From assembly GCA_964023205.1 (NCBI GenBank), contig OZ026833.1, positions 3,966,965 to 4,030,964 on the forward strand: a DNA stretch of 64,000 bases, in the 5' to 3' direction. The stretch comes from Lutraria lutraria (lineage: Eukaryota; Mollusca; Bivalvia; Venerida; Mactridae). Under the pieces are notes generated by a model. The model had not been told where the DNA came from and ran no database searches. It saw nothing but the letters and a program-made list of their open reading frames with translations. This document shows positions 36,166-49,200 of the stretch, piece after piece. A program made the translations under genes and the position numbers. How positions within the stretch are numbered: position 1 is the first letter of the stretch; each line of letters opens with the position of its first letter.

Positions 36166-36993
36166 CTAATTTGACTGTGCCGAGACAGCTGGGGTCTCTG
36201 TCTAAATATGTGGGCCTTGTATTTAGATACCAGTTAATAGCATGTTTATTAAATTGACTAACCTGCCAATAATTCCATTGATATGTTATTTATCAAACAA
36301 ACCGTATGTGTACCGTGCGTATGAATTTATTAATTAACCACTGATTCGTTCAACTTTCGGTTTCAAATTTTACCGCGTATTTCGTTTCATGTCTCAGCGT
36401 GTTTACAAAAGTGTAACCATAACAGGTGCTTTTATAGAAATTTTCGTTTTTAGATTTTAAACTGTTTAAAATTGATCCGATATTTAACTTAATTAGCATT
36501 CAGCAAACTTCAAACACTATGTAAAAATTTTGATTTCATAAATTTGATAAATTTACATTATTTTTATCGTTACTGGCCTACTTAAATTTAAAGTGCTGAT
36601 CGACCGTTCAACCGTTTGTAAAGATTTAAATATTAAACTTCCTCATTCTGTGAAATCATATCATTTTAAACGTGAAACTCAAACATCCAATCGGCGATGC
36701 AATATTAAAGGGTACACCGCGACCGCGTGCTTTAATCTAAGGTACAGAATTAGTCTACAGGGGCGGATATCTCAAAACGATTACCTTATCTTAAGTTAAT
36801 GTGTACTTTACAAGAATGTTAAGGTGTCGCTAAGTTTACGTTATTCCGCTATCTGGAAACACCTCTTAACGCTCTCGTAATGAACTCTTAAGTTACGGTA
36901 TCGCAAGTTAAAAAGGTATCATTTTCTCGCGATATTCTGTGTGTTTGCGTTAGTTGATTGAACTTATTCAACATAAAAATTAGTATAATGTTA

Positions 36994-37866
36994 ATATGGA
37001 GGATACAAAAGAAAAAGAAAGCCAACTTTTGGACTGGATGAGCTCGAAGTGTTGGTGGAAGAGGTAGGAGCTCGTAAATTAACTTTATTTGGAAAATTCA
37101 TTGATTCAATAAGTAATGAAAAGAAATCTCGATTTTGGAAAGAAGTTGCCGCTAAGGTTATTTCCGTTGCCGTCTGTGAGAGAAGTGTTGAATTCATTTG
37201 GAAAAATGGATGGACTGGTCTTCCGCTGTGAAAGTGAAAGCGTCTAAAATACAACAGTGAAGTAATATGACTGGGGGCAGACATGCTTCTAATACCGGAC
37301 TGACGCAAGTTGGGGAGTAGGTTTTAAGTGTTATTGGTGTGACGGCCATGGAGGGTATAACCGGAGGCATAGAAGTGACTAGACACACAGAAGATTACCA
37401 TTACTTCTATAGTATACTGGCAAGTCCACAAGTCCCTGAGAGCGTCGAAGTCAGGAGAAGCCAGTCACTCATTGACCTTGCATACCATGAAAATCCTGAA
37501 GACATGGAAGGAGTCGCGCTGCTAACAGCGAAATCACGGTCATCCGAACCCGGTGTTTCTGTGACTGTTCCATTGAAGAAACGCATCAGGGCTTCTTTAA
37601 ATCAAACAGCTGATGAGTACTCAAGCTAAATTGTTCGCATTGAAAAAGAGAGGATTCGGCTTGTCGAACAGAAGCGTTTGAAATTAGCAGAACAGGCACT
37701 GAGTATTGATATGCAGAGACTTGAAAATGAAAAGACCATCATCGATCTGCTGCATACAATTGCAACCAATACTACACAACAGTCAAGCAGGGGACTAATC
37801 CAGCCACAGCCAAAGGATGCAGATGCTAGCGATACACAATATTTCTACTTACCGGTTCTAAAATAG
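36994..37866 (+). pseudogene. Myb/SANT-like DNA-binding protein of a Harbinger-type element, broken
   Basis: Such proteins bind the element ends and help carry the transposase into the nucleus. One frame reads KRKPTFGLDELEVLVEEVGA, then RKLTLFGKFIDSISNEKKSR and FWKEVAAKV, the typical Myb/SANT-like helix pattern (about 37010-37230). The ATG at 36994 is in another frame, and a stop directly precedes the domain in its own frame. Downstream, 37339-37629 and 37633-37866 continue as separate pieces; the last has the Glu/Lys/Leu-rich helix of the family C-terminus (LVEQKRLKLAEQALSIDMQR). Multiple disruptions make it a pseudogene. Confidence 0.65.
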
Positions 37867-38329
37867 GTATTAATGCTTCAGTTCTAATACTGTAAACTTA
37901 ATAAGGAAAATTACATATCAATGTTTCGGTCTAAGTGATACGTTGTTACTTTTGATTACTGGTATTGAATGAAATTTGTATTTATATACAAATGTATTCA
38001 AATTACTAACTCCTTGATAATGTGAATGTCAAAAAGCCACCCATCCCCGAAATGACAACAACAGTATTAACAAAAACACAATAATAATATAATAATAATG
38101 TACAGGGAAATATGGGCTGTGGGCGATTTCTTTTATAATTACTACTAAATTGTAATGATGCGCCTAAGCATCGAACCCTCCAGTGATATTATAATTACCG
38201 AGACATTTTACCCTTTCTTGGAACCATCTAAAAATTGTCTGCCTTTCTGCACTCATACGCTAAATATAAATACAAAATTTATTTATAGTCGGTATCATGT
38301 ACAAAATGTCCATTTAGCCTTTGAGTTAA

Positions 38330-38650
38330 GAAAAGTAAATGGTGGTGGTAAGAGCAGCGCTTAAAACTGACTGTCTAGAGGTCGTGGCTTCGAGCCTTAA
38401 CTGGATCGGAATTGATCCAGGACAAGTACCCGACCCAGTGCTGGATTCTACCCCGGAAGTGGATCCTGTATCGGTGCTTTACATCCGGCAGAGACTTTTC
38501 AAAAAGAGCTAAGTCAGGTTGAACCTTGGATTTCATTGTATCTAAACTGTGTTTCTCGCAGTCCGTCCATGTCAGACAAAAATATGCAGTGTGCCGGTGA
38601 AATAACTGAAATACTGTTGAAACGGGCGTTAAACCCCAAACAAACAAATA
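38330..38650 (+). repeat. tRNA-headed SINE nested in the Harbinger-like element
   Basis: The head has GGTGGTGGTAAGAGCAGCGC and a B-box-like CGTGGCTTCGAGCC. The body includes CTGGATTCTACCCCGG, and the 3' end reads ACGGGCGTTAAACCCCAAAC followed by an AAAC-type tail. Confidence 0.6.
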
Positions 38651-39692
38651 ATCAACAAGTCAAAACGTTGTATTGTATTATCATAATGTGCCTGTCTCGG
38701 AAAATGTGAGGTGCATTATACATCTATTTCCGGCTACTAACAGCAACGCCATCTTTTGTCAGGAACACAGTAAAGCATAATAAAACGTACAATTGCAAAA
38801 TCTAATTAAAAAATTGTGTAAAAATAAGACAAGCTACTGCATGTTTATCTTTTAACTCAAACAGGATTATCTTAAAATCACTGGGGCACTCCAGTTTTCG
38901 TACGTTAATTAACTTGATTATTTAACCGATTGTGTTTTTTTGATATCATGAAATACTACTCCCATTGATTTCTTCATAGCTTTTATTACCAGCAGTACTT
39001 GCGCCGAAATAATGGAATGAAACGATCTCGGTCACGTTCCATTGGCGGGATTTGAACAACAACCTCGGAATTAGAAGTACAAGTAAACAATTTATGTTGT
39101 GAATGAAAATAAATGAGAAAAATTAGTTCGACACTCATTCGACACACCACGGTGCCTATTTTGAGTTGTCATAAAGGTTCCCCGCACGCAGGATATAATT
39201 TCAGCTATGGATACGATTACTGAACTATTTTACGAATCTAACGTGTCCCCATTCCATTTTAATTTATGTGATCATTATCAAAATTATACTAACTCAGTGT
39301 GTATTTATAACATTGATCTTGATTTCGACCGAATTTAAAACTTATAAAACAATAGCCGTGAACGTATAGTTAACAAGTAAAAAGTAAACAATTAATCATA
39401 TGAATATTTGTATTTATTTATATTCTTGCATATGTACTTCTAAAGCAAATAATAAACATATTTTAAACATATTTTAAACACACTTAAGCTCATATGCATG
39501 AAGAAAACAAAGTCCAGTATACGTTACGAGTACGCTAAGTGGTGGATTTATTTGCCGTAAGTTAAGGTACACTTTACGAGCAACCTTAACTTAAGAGTTT
39601 TTCGAGATAGTGGGAAAAACGGCTAAGAGCAACTTAAGTACTCGTTACGAACCTCTTAAGGCTTAAGGTACGTTCGAGATATCCGCCCCTGT

Positions 39693-40917
39693 AGCTTTTG
39701 TTTGACGATGTATTTAAACACATTTTTAAATAGTTCGTCTAATACACTGCACGGTGAAAAATGACCAAAATAACACTGGCTGTTGATGCAACGTTAAGTC
39801 CCAGAGAGAAAAAAAACATTGTGCATGTTCGACAGAAATGCTGGATTTGGTCAGGAGTCGTAAAATCATCATAATAGTCATTACATGAAGGTTCATCACA
39901 TGGCTTGTGTGAATAACATATTATTGATAGTTGACGTTTGAAAACAAGTCCACATGATCAATTTAGTCTATACAACCTGAAGATATATCCAGTGTCGAAT
40001 GCCTATACCAAACAATATATTTCAAGTTATATTTGAAGTTATTTACGGTCGCAAGAATGGAAATATTGATTGTGATAGCCCTTGATAGCCAAGACTTGTA
40101 TCCTGACATCTGACAGTATTTACCTACTGGTCCTTAGCCTCATTGAGGTTACTGCTATACACACCCATGTGTTGTTGTACAGAATATGTTCAATAGTTCT
40201 AAATGATTTTATTGGATCAGACAATAAGATTCCAGTTTTAAATGCGACCTTTGTGACGTATGTATGACTTCATTAGTCCAGTACAGAATGGGCTGCTTGA
40301 GACATAAACATTTTCGACGACATTACCAGTTACAATCAGCTTCTACGAATCATCTGTTTCTGACGTTTATGACATTTATTATACAACAAATGACCAATGG
40401 GTATAATCTGTTTGAAATGAAAGACATGACATATCTGTATCGTAAATATTTTTAATATTGTTCGCAAGAACACAGTAAAGGTACATTTACCTGCACGTAT
40501 TCTTCATTTGTACAATGTTTTCCGCTGTGTTATAAAGTATAAAGAATTGATTCCCATGAAATGTCACATGCAAAACATTCCATCTCACCATACACAGCAA
40601 TAGTATCAAACACCCCTGCACATGCTCTCGCAAAAAAAAGAGAGCTCACATGATGCTTTTAAATATGTTGTCAACGGTGAATAAAACTGTGTATTGTTGA
40701 TTTTTACGTACTTCCTAATGTCCTAGTTTACTACTTAACTATATGTAGATGGTGAATACTTATTGCAGAGTAAGCCCAACACCACACTTGCTTCTAACGT
40801 AGCTGTGTGGTTGAGTATATGATTGAAAGTGTCTTTGCTTGGAGATTAAACTTATCTATTTTACATATTTACTTATTGTAGAACATGATCTACTCTCGAT
40901 GCTTGCTTCCTGGATTC
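39693..40917. other. noncoding unit 1 sequence, matched at 52.5-53.7 kb
   Basis: Two short plus-strand frames (40082-40267 and 40264-40455) survive in both units, but they overlap, lack family features and differ as expected for noncoding sequence. I see no gene. Confidence 0.5.
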
Positions 40918-41040
40918 GGACCAGTACTCGCGCCGAAAGAAGGAATTGTGAAGGCTCCGGTCAAATTCCGCTACTGACGGGATTCGAACCAGTAACTTCC
41001 GGGTTAGAAGTCCGACGCTCTACCCCTACCTTTTGCTCCT
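40918..41040 (-). repeat. tRNA-derived SINE, head resembling tRNA-Arg(UCU) (unit 1)
   Basis: On the minus strand: GGTAGAGCGTCGGACTTCTAA style D-arm and anticodon loop (CTTCTAA, anticodon TCT), then a T-arm with a B-box word GGTTCGAATCCCGT, followed by a non-tRNA body. The acceptor stem does not close, so this is not a functional tRNA gene. The unit 2 copy is at 57926-58055. Confidence 0.55.
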
Positions 41041-42039
41041 CCATGATTTATTTGGAGATTACTAGGTCAATCAGTAGATGTGAGTTCTATGCTGTTTGTA
41101 CGCATAAGAACAATTACAGATTGTTTAGATATACAATTTTACTTTATTATTTATAGAACAATTTTTATACAAAAACACACATAATTATAGCATATGTATT
41201 TGTAAGTAGGGGCTTTTTCAAATATTGAGTTAGTGATTCTTTCATTAGTAGTATATTAAGTACTTTATCCACATGTTGATTCCTCTAAAAGAAGATTATT
41301 TTTCAAAATTTTCAATTCTATATCATAGTCATTATTTCATACAGTAGTTGATCCGTATAAAATATACAACACACGTGTTAGCTCTAAATCTTGCCATCAG
41401 ATCTAAATTACAGTTAAAACAACAACAACTCGAAATGAAATATCAAACAAAAATATATGTAATACATTGTGAAGGGTTGCACTTTACATACAAACTGAGT
41501 ACTAGTATTACAAGCATAAATACATTGTAAATGTGGTACCACATGGGAACTAATTGCTCAGCTGCTCTGTAACAACAACACAAAACACCATTGAAAATAC
41601 AACATAAAATGTAAAATATATGTACATTGAGATTCTACATATATTGTAAAAGGATATGAATAATGTAAAAGAAAATACAATGTCAATGTAGAAGTGTTTC
41701 AAACAACATTGAGTATTATAAGTATACAACATGAAATACAAATTATTGAGATTCTACGTACACGTTTTCAGGAATTAAAATATGAATAATGTAAAAGAAA
41801 TAAAAATGTCAGCAAAAAGAGTATACACTGTGAGTAAAGCTCAGACCTCGTGAAGAAAGCAGTTATACCAGTAATATATGATTCACATAGAAAGCTATAA
41901 TACACCTAGAAGGCTACAGTATATCAAGAAAGCTACAATATTTAATACAAACTAGGATATAACCAGAGAACATTGACAACAATGCGGCTCTAGCATAATG
42001 CACTATGTTATATCATACGTCACCACAAATGTTACCTAT
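41041..42039. other. noncoding unit 1 tail, matched at 58.05-59.05 kb
   Basis: AT-rich with local near-repeats (GAGATTCTAC...ATGTAAAAGAAA twice; AGAAAGCTA-type words at 41880-41945). No exon. Confidence 0.5.
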
Positions 42040-42285
42040 TCTAACATAAGTATTCTTACTTTAGTAAACACAACAAAGTTCTACCTATTTCAACACTATT
42101 CTTACCTGAGCAAACACAAAAAGTTTTACCTATTTAAATACAGTTCTTACTTGTGTTAACAAAAAAAGTTATACCTATTTTAATACAGTTCTTACTTGTG
42201 TTAACAAAAAAAGTTATACCTACTTTAAAACAGTTCTTACTTGTGTTAACAAAAAAGTTATACCTACTTTAAAACAGTTCTTTAT
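42040..42285. repeat. 45-bp minisatellite at the unit 1/unit 2 junction
   Basis: About five copies of a unit built from ACAGTTCTTACTTGTGTTAA, CAAAAAAAG, TTATACCTATTTTAAT. It ends exactly where unit 2 begins with the boundary SINE. A sister array closes unit 2. Confidence 0.8.
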
Positions 42286-42480
42286 AGTTTTTGCAGCTTT
42301 AACGGTGGAGGACAACCCAAGCATATACCTCCAGGGGTAGAATCACTGATCTTCGTAAGCTTGGTTAACAACTTTCTCACATTTGAAATAAGGCCATGGA
42401 TGGGATTCAAACTCACAGCGGTGAGGTGCTAGTGGTTACTAGTCAGAGATCGTAACCACTCAATCACGCAGGGTCCTTTT
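42286..42480 (-). repeat. SINE with Nin-DC-like domain (unit 2)
   Basis: Counterpart of 26895-27090 with the same orientation and words, slightly diverged. It marks the left boundary of unit 2. Confidence 0.65.
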
Positions 42481-45400
42481 ATCGCATTATAAACACAACT
42501 ATTTAATCTGTATTAGACGATGAGTTTTCAAAATTCTACCTCATATCAAGTTAAAATAAGTATTAGTAATTTAATGCATGAACACGAAAGTTCTTAAAAT
42601 ATCCATAACGAATGTATATTCAATAAAAAATTTACCGTGGAGTCACTCTCCATATTGTATTAATACGTATGTCAGTGTTTAGTATTCTTCAAAAGTTCGC
42701 TCTATTTTAACCGGTACATATTGTAAATATTTATCTAAAAGCTCTTCCAATTAGACATGATTTAGATTGATCTTAAAAATTTACTGTATTACGAAAAGGT
42801 ATCGATATTTGCTAAGAACTTCAATACCCTATATTATGTTCACCCACAGAGCGTACAACCTTATGTTCAATATACACTATTCATAATTTAAGTTGTAGTA
42901 TTAATTAGAATATCAGGTTTCTGTCATAAAGTATGTACTCGTGCTTTACAACAGTCAAAATAGTTACGCCGATATATCTGTTTAAACTATCATGTTTCAA
43001 ATATTAGCACTTTTTCTAAAGTATAAATCCTATATTTTAATAAACTTTATGCTACATGAATAATGATTTAATAATAAAACTTGTTCTGGTCCATTAAACA
43101 ATTTTTCAAGCTCCTTAAATCAGTTATAGAAAGTAATTGAAGATGAATTAATAATAGTTTAACCAATCAAAACAGATGTATCCATGTTTTGTTCTGAAAT
43201 AATTCGCCATCCTTTATTTCTTGAAACATTAAATTGACATTCAGTCGGAAGTTTAAAGTCTTTATTGTACAAGATACAAAATTAATGTAACCTTAAACCG
43301 AACTTAACGTTTCTAAACTATTTCAATATAAGTCAGAAAAAATTGTCAACGGTCCACGTCTAGACATGCATTAATTTTTTTATGTAATTGAATTAACGCG
43401 TTAATTTCTTTTTTATATTTCTAATATTTACAAACAAACAAGAGTGACTCACCTAGTAATATAATCCAATAAGTTTGTTCACAAAGAATTAGTTATTAAA
43501 CAAGATTCATTTTAGTACATAGACGTAAATCAACACCGAAGATCAGTCCGATATTCACTTCTTTATAACGAATAATTACTTTTAACTGTGCGTTAAACTA
43601 GAAAAAATACATGTTGAGTTTAAGTTTAACTCAGTTATGCATTATGCTACAATGCATTTATAGTTGTATTTCTTACCGAAGTCATAAACAGTATCGAGTC
43701 CATTGATCGACCGTTTATGTTTAATGAGGTATTTTGCGACAAAGAGTCTATTTTTAAAACGCATACTACAGAGTTTGTATACACATGCAAATATATTTTA
43801 TTATATAGTTGTAGAAAAGAGATAAATTATCGATTTGAAATTTCATCTGAAAAAATGGTAGAATAAGTGGTTCACAGTAGGAGTTCACTGTACAGAATAC
43901 CATACGAGTTATACACTGCGAGGGGTATACTTTGCTGTGCAAGGCGTGAAATATACCCAATAAAAAGTTTGGTTATTGTGTCAGTGTGCAAGATATCTGT
44001 ATACGTCCGAAGAGTGTTTGCTCATTATGTTGCATGCGATTTTAAGTTTATCCATGTTTGCAGAAACATACCGATTGTATTCTATCGAACCGTGAACTAG
44101 CGGCATCTCAAAGTACATAATATCAATATTTTTTCCAAAATGCGGTTAGTAAACGCAATAATTGATAAGATTGATTTGCACTTTGGGCTAAGTATAGTCA
44201 ATCATTCTTTGTAACATATCGTAAGCATAGTGCATGAAAAGTACCAACTGACCACGAGATATTCTATGTACGTAACTACTTGATCATGTGTACTCATAGC
44301 TAATTTTATTGGAACATGCCCAAACAAGCCTCAATATCACAGTTCTTTTGTAAAGTCGTGTAAGTCGAATCCGGTGTGACTCACACATATGAGATCTTAT
44401 TTTTAATCTGGACTAACTAAAAAGACATGTAGCTCATTATAACTTTTTTCGACGTGTAGTTTCATCAGGTAATGCATGTTTGTGCTACCGTAATGAAATG
44501 TTGTCAGGAAGATTAAAAACACTCGAAAATTTCTTAGTTTCCTCTATTTTCGAGGTACATGAAATTCATTTTGATACACACGAAAGTTCACATAAAACAA
44601 CACATCTAAATCAAGCTTCAGCCCCGCTCGCAGTGTTGTTTTAAGAGCATAATTTATGTAGATAAAAGAGTGAGTAAATACAATCCATTGTTACTTTGTT
44701 ACCGAAAAGAAAACTAAAACGAATAATGTTGCTGATGTTTACTATAGTTTCATTGTTACTGACAGCGATATAAGATTTGAAATTGAGCACCACAAAAAAC
44801 AATGATGGCATATTTATTTGATAATAATTGTATCGAAATTATTAAGCCTTATAAAACATGCTATTTGAAGTGTTTTACGACTAAATTATTCAGTTTCTAA
44901 CAATTGAATTCACGGCAAACTTTACAAAAAGAATGTATCAAAAGGTGGGTAAAATGCGTTAATTGTATTTCTTCCAACCTAATTAAGCCTAGGTGACCGG
45001 TTAATATCAAATACAAGTATGCTGGTCTTTGTTACGCTTTGCAATCACTCCTTACAAATATCCACATTGTTCTAAGATATATGTGAACTATAGTAAACAA
45101 AATAAATGTGGCTATGTATAGTTGTCCGTGAAATTGTCTGTTTAAACTGCACTAAATGTTTATTTTAGATTCAAAGTAAAATCATTCATATGACAAAATG
45201 CAGTTTTACATTATATCCATTAATTCTAGGATAAAAGACGAACGTAAAATATATAGAACATAATAACAATGAAGTTTGAAATAAAGGCAACATAGAAACA
45301 CCGCAATGCATCGAAAATACAACAAACCCTTACTCTAAGGCCTTGTCAATATAAATACAATAACATAATAAAAACTATATTTATTTTGATAGTTTTTCGA

Positions 45401-46209
45401 TCTGTATTAGTATATCTTCTACATTCAAATTTTAATATGGGACCACTTCATTGTTTCATCTCGTTGTTCATGAAAACTCTTCGATTTACCCATATTTTAT
45501 ATTAAATGAAACTACGCGTACATACATCTTATAATAACTTCTCTAATTCAACTTCATTTGTATCCCTCCAAGTATGAGTAATATTCTTTATTTACAAACA
45601 TACAGTAAATACGTACGGTACAATAATTCTACCTGAATCCTACATCCAATTGATGAAGATTAATGTGTTTTTTCACATTGGGTGCTTTGGGGATTTATTG
45701 TCAGCAGTTTTTGGAAAATGTCTGAAAATGTATGCCAGCAAGAGTTTTGAAAAATAATGTGGTTTGAAATAGACTCCTGAAATGTATACAGAACTATTAA
45801 GAAAGAAATCAAATATATTTGGGAACTAAGTCCTCTTTACACCCGTAATCTATATAAGCCTATAAATAACCTACATAAGTTTCCTATGGTTTCAATATGC
45901 ATGTAATTTGATTTCATTTTAACGATTCATTTAGTCTTCATTACGAAGTCTCGAAAGGCACACTACCTTTAAAATTCATTCTAATCTTACAGCGATTCTC
46001 AGTTTAAGAAACGATGAATTAACGATTATACACACTAATATTGGGTACGAACAAACTGTACAAATTTAAATAAACGCCTCTGGATGGACATCCATTCGTT
46101 CCTGTTAAAGGGCTTCAAAATTGCATTTCAAAATAGACATGTATATCAAACGTGAAAATGATATTTTCAACTCATTAATAATTGTTCAAAGACTGGCTCA
46201 TCAGCTTAT
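42481..46209. other. noncoding part of unit 2
   Basis: Matches 27.1-31.3 kb, closely up to about 44.15 kb and loosely after that. No supported exon; the short frame at 43867-44100 is a broken counterpart of the unit 1 frame. Confidence 0.5.
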
Positions 46210-49200
46210 TCATGTTCGTTGGAAATATTCTTTTATCTTGTCATATTTAGTTCCCATAAGAATCCTTGCCCTTTCATCGCCATATTGATGATTCAAACTG
46301 AAGTATTTAGTTACATCGTCCTGTGTAGGACGAAATGATTCATCGTGGAAAGTGTAAGCATTATACTTGTTTCGTGGCTGATAGGTAGTTCTAGAAAAAT
46401 TCGTTTCTGTGGATGTTTGCTGGTAACCGCGTGTGTGATTTCTGTCCTCATAAGTTTCTCGACGACGATCTCTCTCCTGATAATTCCTGGATGGCCTATG
46501 CGCATAATCATCTCGATCATGATGCTTCTCTGATCTGTAAGTAGAATAATCTTCCTCGTCTTCCCAGACATGTTTTGTTCTTGTAGGTAAGTTGTCTTCA
46601 TGGCGAGTATGTCTGATCAAGGACTCTTTTTCACGTCCTTTGTTGTAGTCTTTTGTATGTCTGTTGCCTGCATCAGGTGGAGCAGTTGGTGGTCTCTTCA
46701 GTGGTTGCACTACACCTTTAGCCAGCACAGGGCCTGCTGAATGAAGTAGTACAGCTGGCCAAACAGGGAAATCTACTTTGGTACCACTCACTGTGTACGC
46801 GCTGTACACATCAGAGCTATAAGTATCACCTTTCTTCGGTACCGGGGCAAGTGCAACTGGTGGGTCCTGGATCTGAAATACATGAATATTCAAACTCAAA
46901 CAATTGTATTTTGTGTCCAGACGTTAACGTATGTGTTTAAAATCAAACAAGAACAGATACAAGTTTTCGCAGTTCAATTTGCCACAAAATGTGATTCTTA
47001 ATAATGATATGAAAAACTAATCATCTTATTCATCTTCGATTAAATGTTTTTTTCACCAATATCAAAAACTAAGATTTCAAAATTTACCGCCATTAGCCAA
47101 CATATTTCGAAGCATTCATCAGTGTAATCGCTCTCATATTTTGTCTGAGAAAGGAGTTGTTCTGTCTTCAACCATGTCTGGTATTTCTGAAATATATAAG
47201 TAAAATATTTGTAATAGTGTTTTAAACGCAATAACACTAGTCTTATTTCTCGATTAATCTAAATGTCGCGTACAAACATACAAGCATGTATTACACTTAT
47301 CGCAGAATACAGTAAAATTATAAAATATTTGTCAATATCTCAAAAAGACTAAGTAAAAAAGATATTCATATAAAATATTAAACATAACGTAGACGATGGT
47401 TTATAAACTATTTGGCGTATCAGATTACAGAAAACACATACTTTTTAACAGAACAGGGTCGATATATCTATAACATAAATATTAACAGGGACACTATGCT
47501 TCATGTTTTTAAGAAACTAGAGAACGTCCGAACAAGCCCACTGTTAATTAATGAATTTAACATATGCATAACGTTGTTAACAAAATCTTTCTCGCACTTT
47601 AACGACTGCTCAAAGATAGAACATTTGTTTAAAATAAATAAACATTTTACCTTGAATACATGTTTCATACTTTCTGATGACGAAGCTTTCCTGCAATCCT
47701 TAATGTATTCAACCACGGTAGCAGGCACACCAAGCTTTCTCTGTAAACACAAACATTATCACACTGAAGAAATAATCGAAATCTGAGACACGTTTGATGC
47801 TAAAAAATCAACCGTTATCGATTATTTAAAGTATAATTTTACAATCGTCTTAGCTTCAATTATTAATGTAAAAATTGGTATCAAAGATGATGAGAATTAG
47901 TGTTTCCAGTTTCTTTTACTTCATTAGATTGTCTTACCACTTTATCGGACTGAGTAATCACTTTCTGAATTTCCTCCATTTGTAGTCTACTCTCTTCATC
48001 ACAAAATTCTTTAGTTTTCTACAATGGTAAGTAACATAAGTATTTTTATATAATATGTTTGATTATTTTATATAACATTATGCGAATAAGTATTTTTATA
48101 TAATATGTTTGATTATTTTATATAACATTATGCGAATAAGTATTTTTATATAATATGTTTGATTATTTTATATAACATTATGCGAATAAGTATTTTTATA
48201 TAATATGTTTGATTATTTTATATAACATTATGCGAATAAGTATTTTTATATAATATGTTTGATTATTTTATATAACATTATGCGAATAAGTATTTTTATA
48301 TAATATGTTTGATTATTTTTGTATAACATTATGCCAATAAGTATTTTTATATAATATGTTTGATTATTTTATATAACATTATGCCAATAAGTATTTTTAT
48401 ATAATATGTTTGAATATTTTATATAACATTATGACAATAAGTATTTTTATATAATATGTTTGATTATTTTATATAACATTATGCGAATAAGTATTTTTAT
48501 ATAATATGTTTGATTATTTTATATAACATTATGCCAATAAGTATTTTATATAATATGTTTGATTATTTTATATAACATTATGACAATAAGTATTTTTATA
48601 TAATATGTTTGATTATTTTATATAACATTATGCGAATAAGTATTTTTATATAATATGTTTGATTATTTTATATAACATTATGCCAATAAGTATTTTTATA
48701 TAATATGTTTGATTATTTTATATAACATTATGCGAATAAGTATTTTTATATAATATGTTTGATTATTTTATATAACATTATGCCAATAAGTATTTTTATA
48801 TAATATGTTTGTTTATTTTATATAACAATATGCGAATAAGTATTTTTATATAATATGTTTGATTATTTTATATAACATTATGCCAATAAGTATTTTTATA
48901 TAATATGTTTGATTATTTTATATAACATTATGCGAATAAGTATTTTTATATAATATGTTTGATTATTTTATATAACATTATGCCAATAAGTATTTTTATA
49001 TAATACATGTGTTACAAGTGTGACTATTGTTCACAGGTTTGGCTCTAGTTCAGTTCATTATCAACATATAGTTAAGGCGAGTAACGTAAAATTGTATAAT
49101 AGCATGTGGGATAAAAGTACTTCTTACGGTTAATATTGTCAATAAAGTCGATATAACTCTCTTTTCATCTTGTCCGTACACTTTTTTCAGTTTTTCAAAA

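Larger units (their letters stand above)
36758..39691. mobile_element. Harbinger-like DNA transposon, 2934 bp (unit 1 only)
   Basis: Ends CAGGGGCGGATATCTC and GAGATATCCGCCCCTG are inverted, flanked by TA on both sides, and extended by looser inverted matches rich in CTTAAG over about 150 bp. Unit 2 lacks the element: the flanks meet at about 52507 as TCTACCTGTACC. The interior carries a broken Myb/SANT-type gene but no recognisable transposase. A SINE (about 38330-38650) and part of a second tRNA-type SINE (38995-39095) are nested inside. The Harbinger label rests on the Myb-like partner protein. The TA flank differs from the usual 3-bp TWA. Confidence 0.7.
26895..42285. repeat. tandem segmental duplication, unit 1 (15.4 kb)
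   Basis: Collinear with 42286-59250. Matching landmarks include the boundary SINE, the MIEAP-like gene with all exons and introns, the SINE at 35.9/51.7 kb, and the block at 40.1/52.9 kb. Most matching parts look above 90% identical by eye; one island (about 28.8-31.75 kb) is clearly more diverged. Confidence 0.9.

Noticed and set aside
40839..41156. Frame of about 105 residues also found at 57890-58162
   Set aside because: Its conserved part is the translated antisense of a tRNA-derived SINE, not a protein.
48037..49005. Regular 50-bp repeats considered as a CRISPR-like array
   Set aside because: Units are contiguous with no unique spacers, and the context is a eukaryotic intron.
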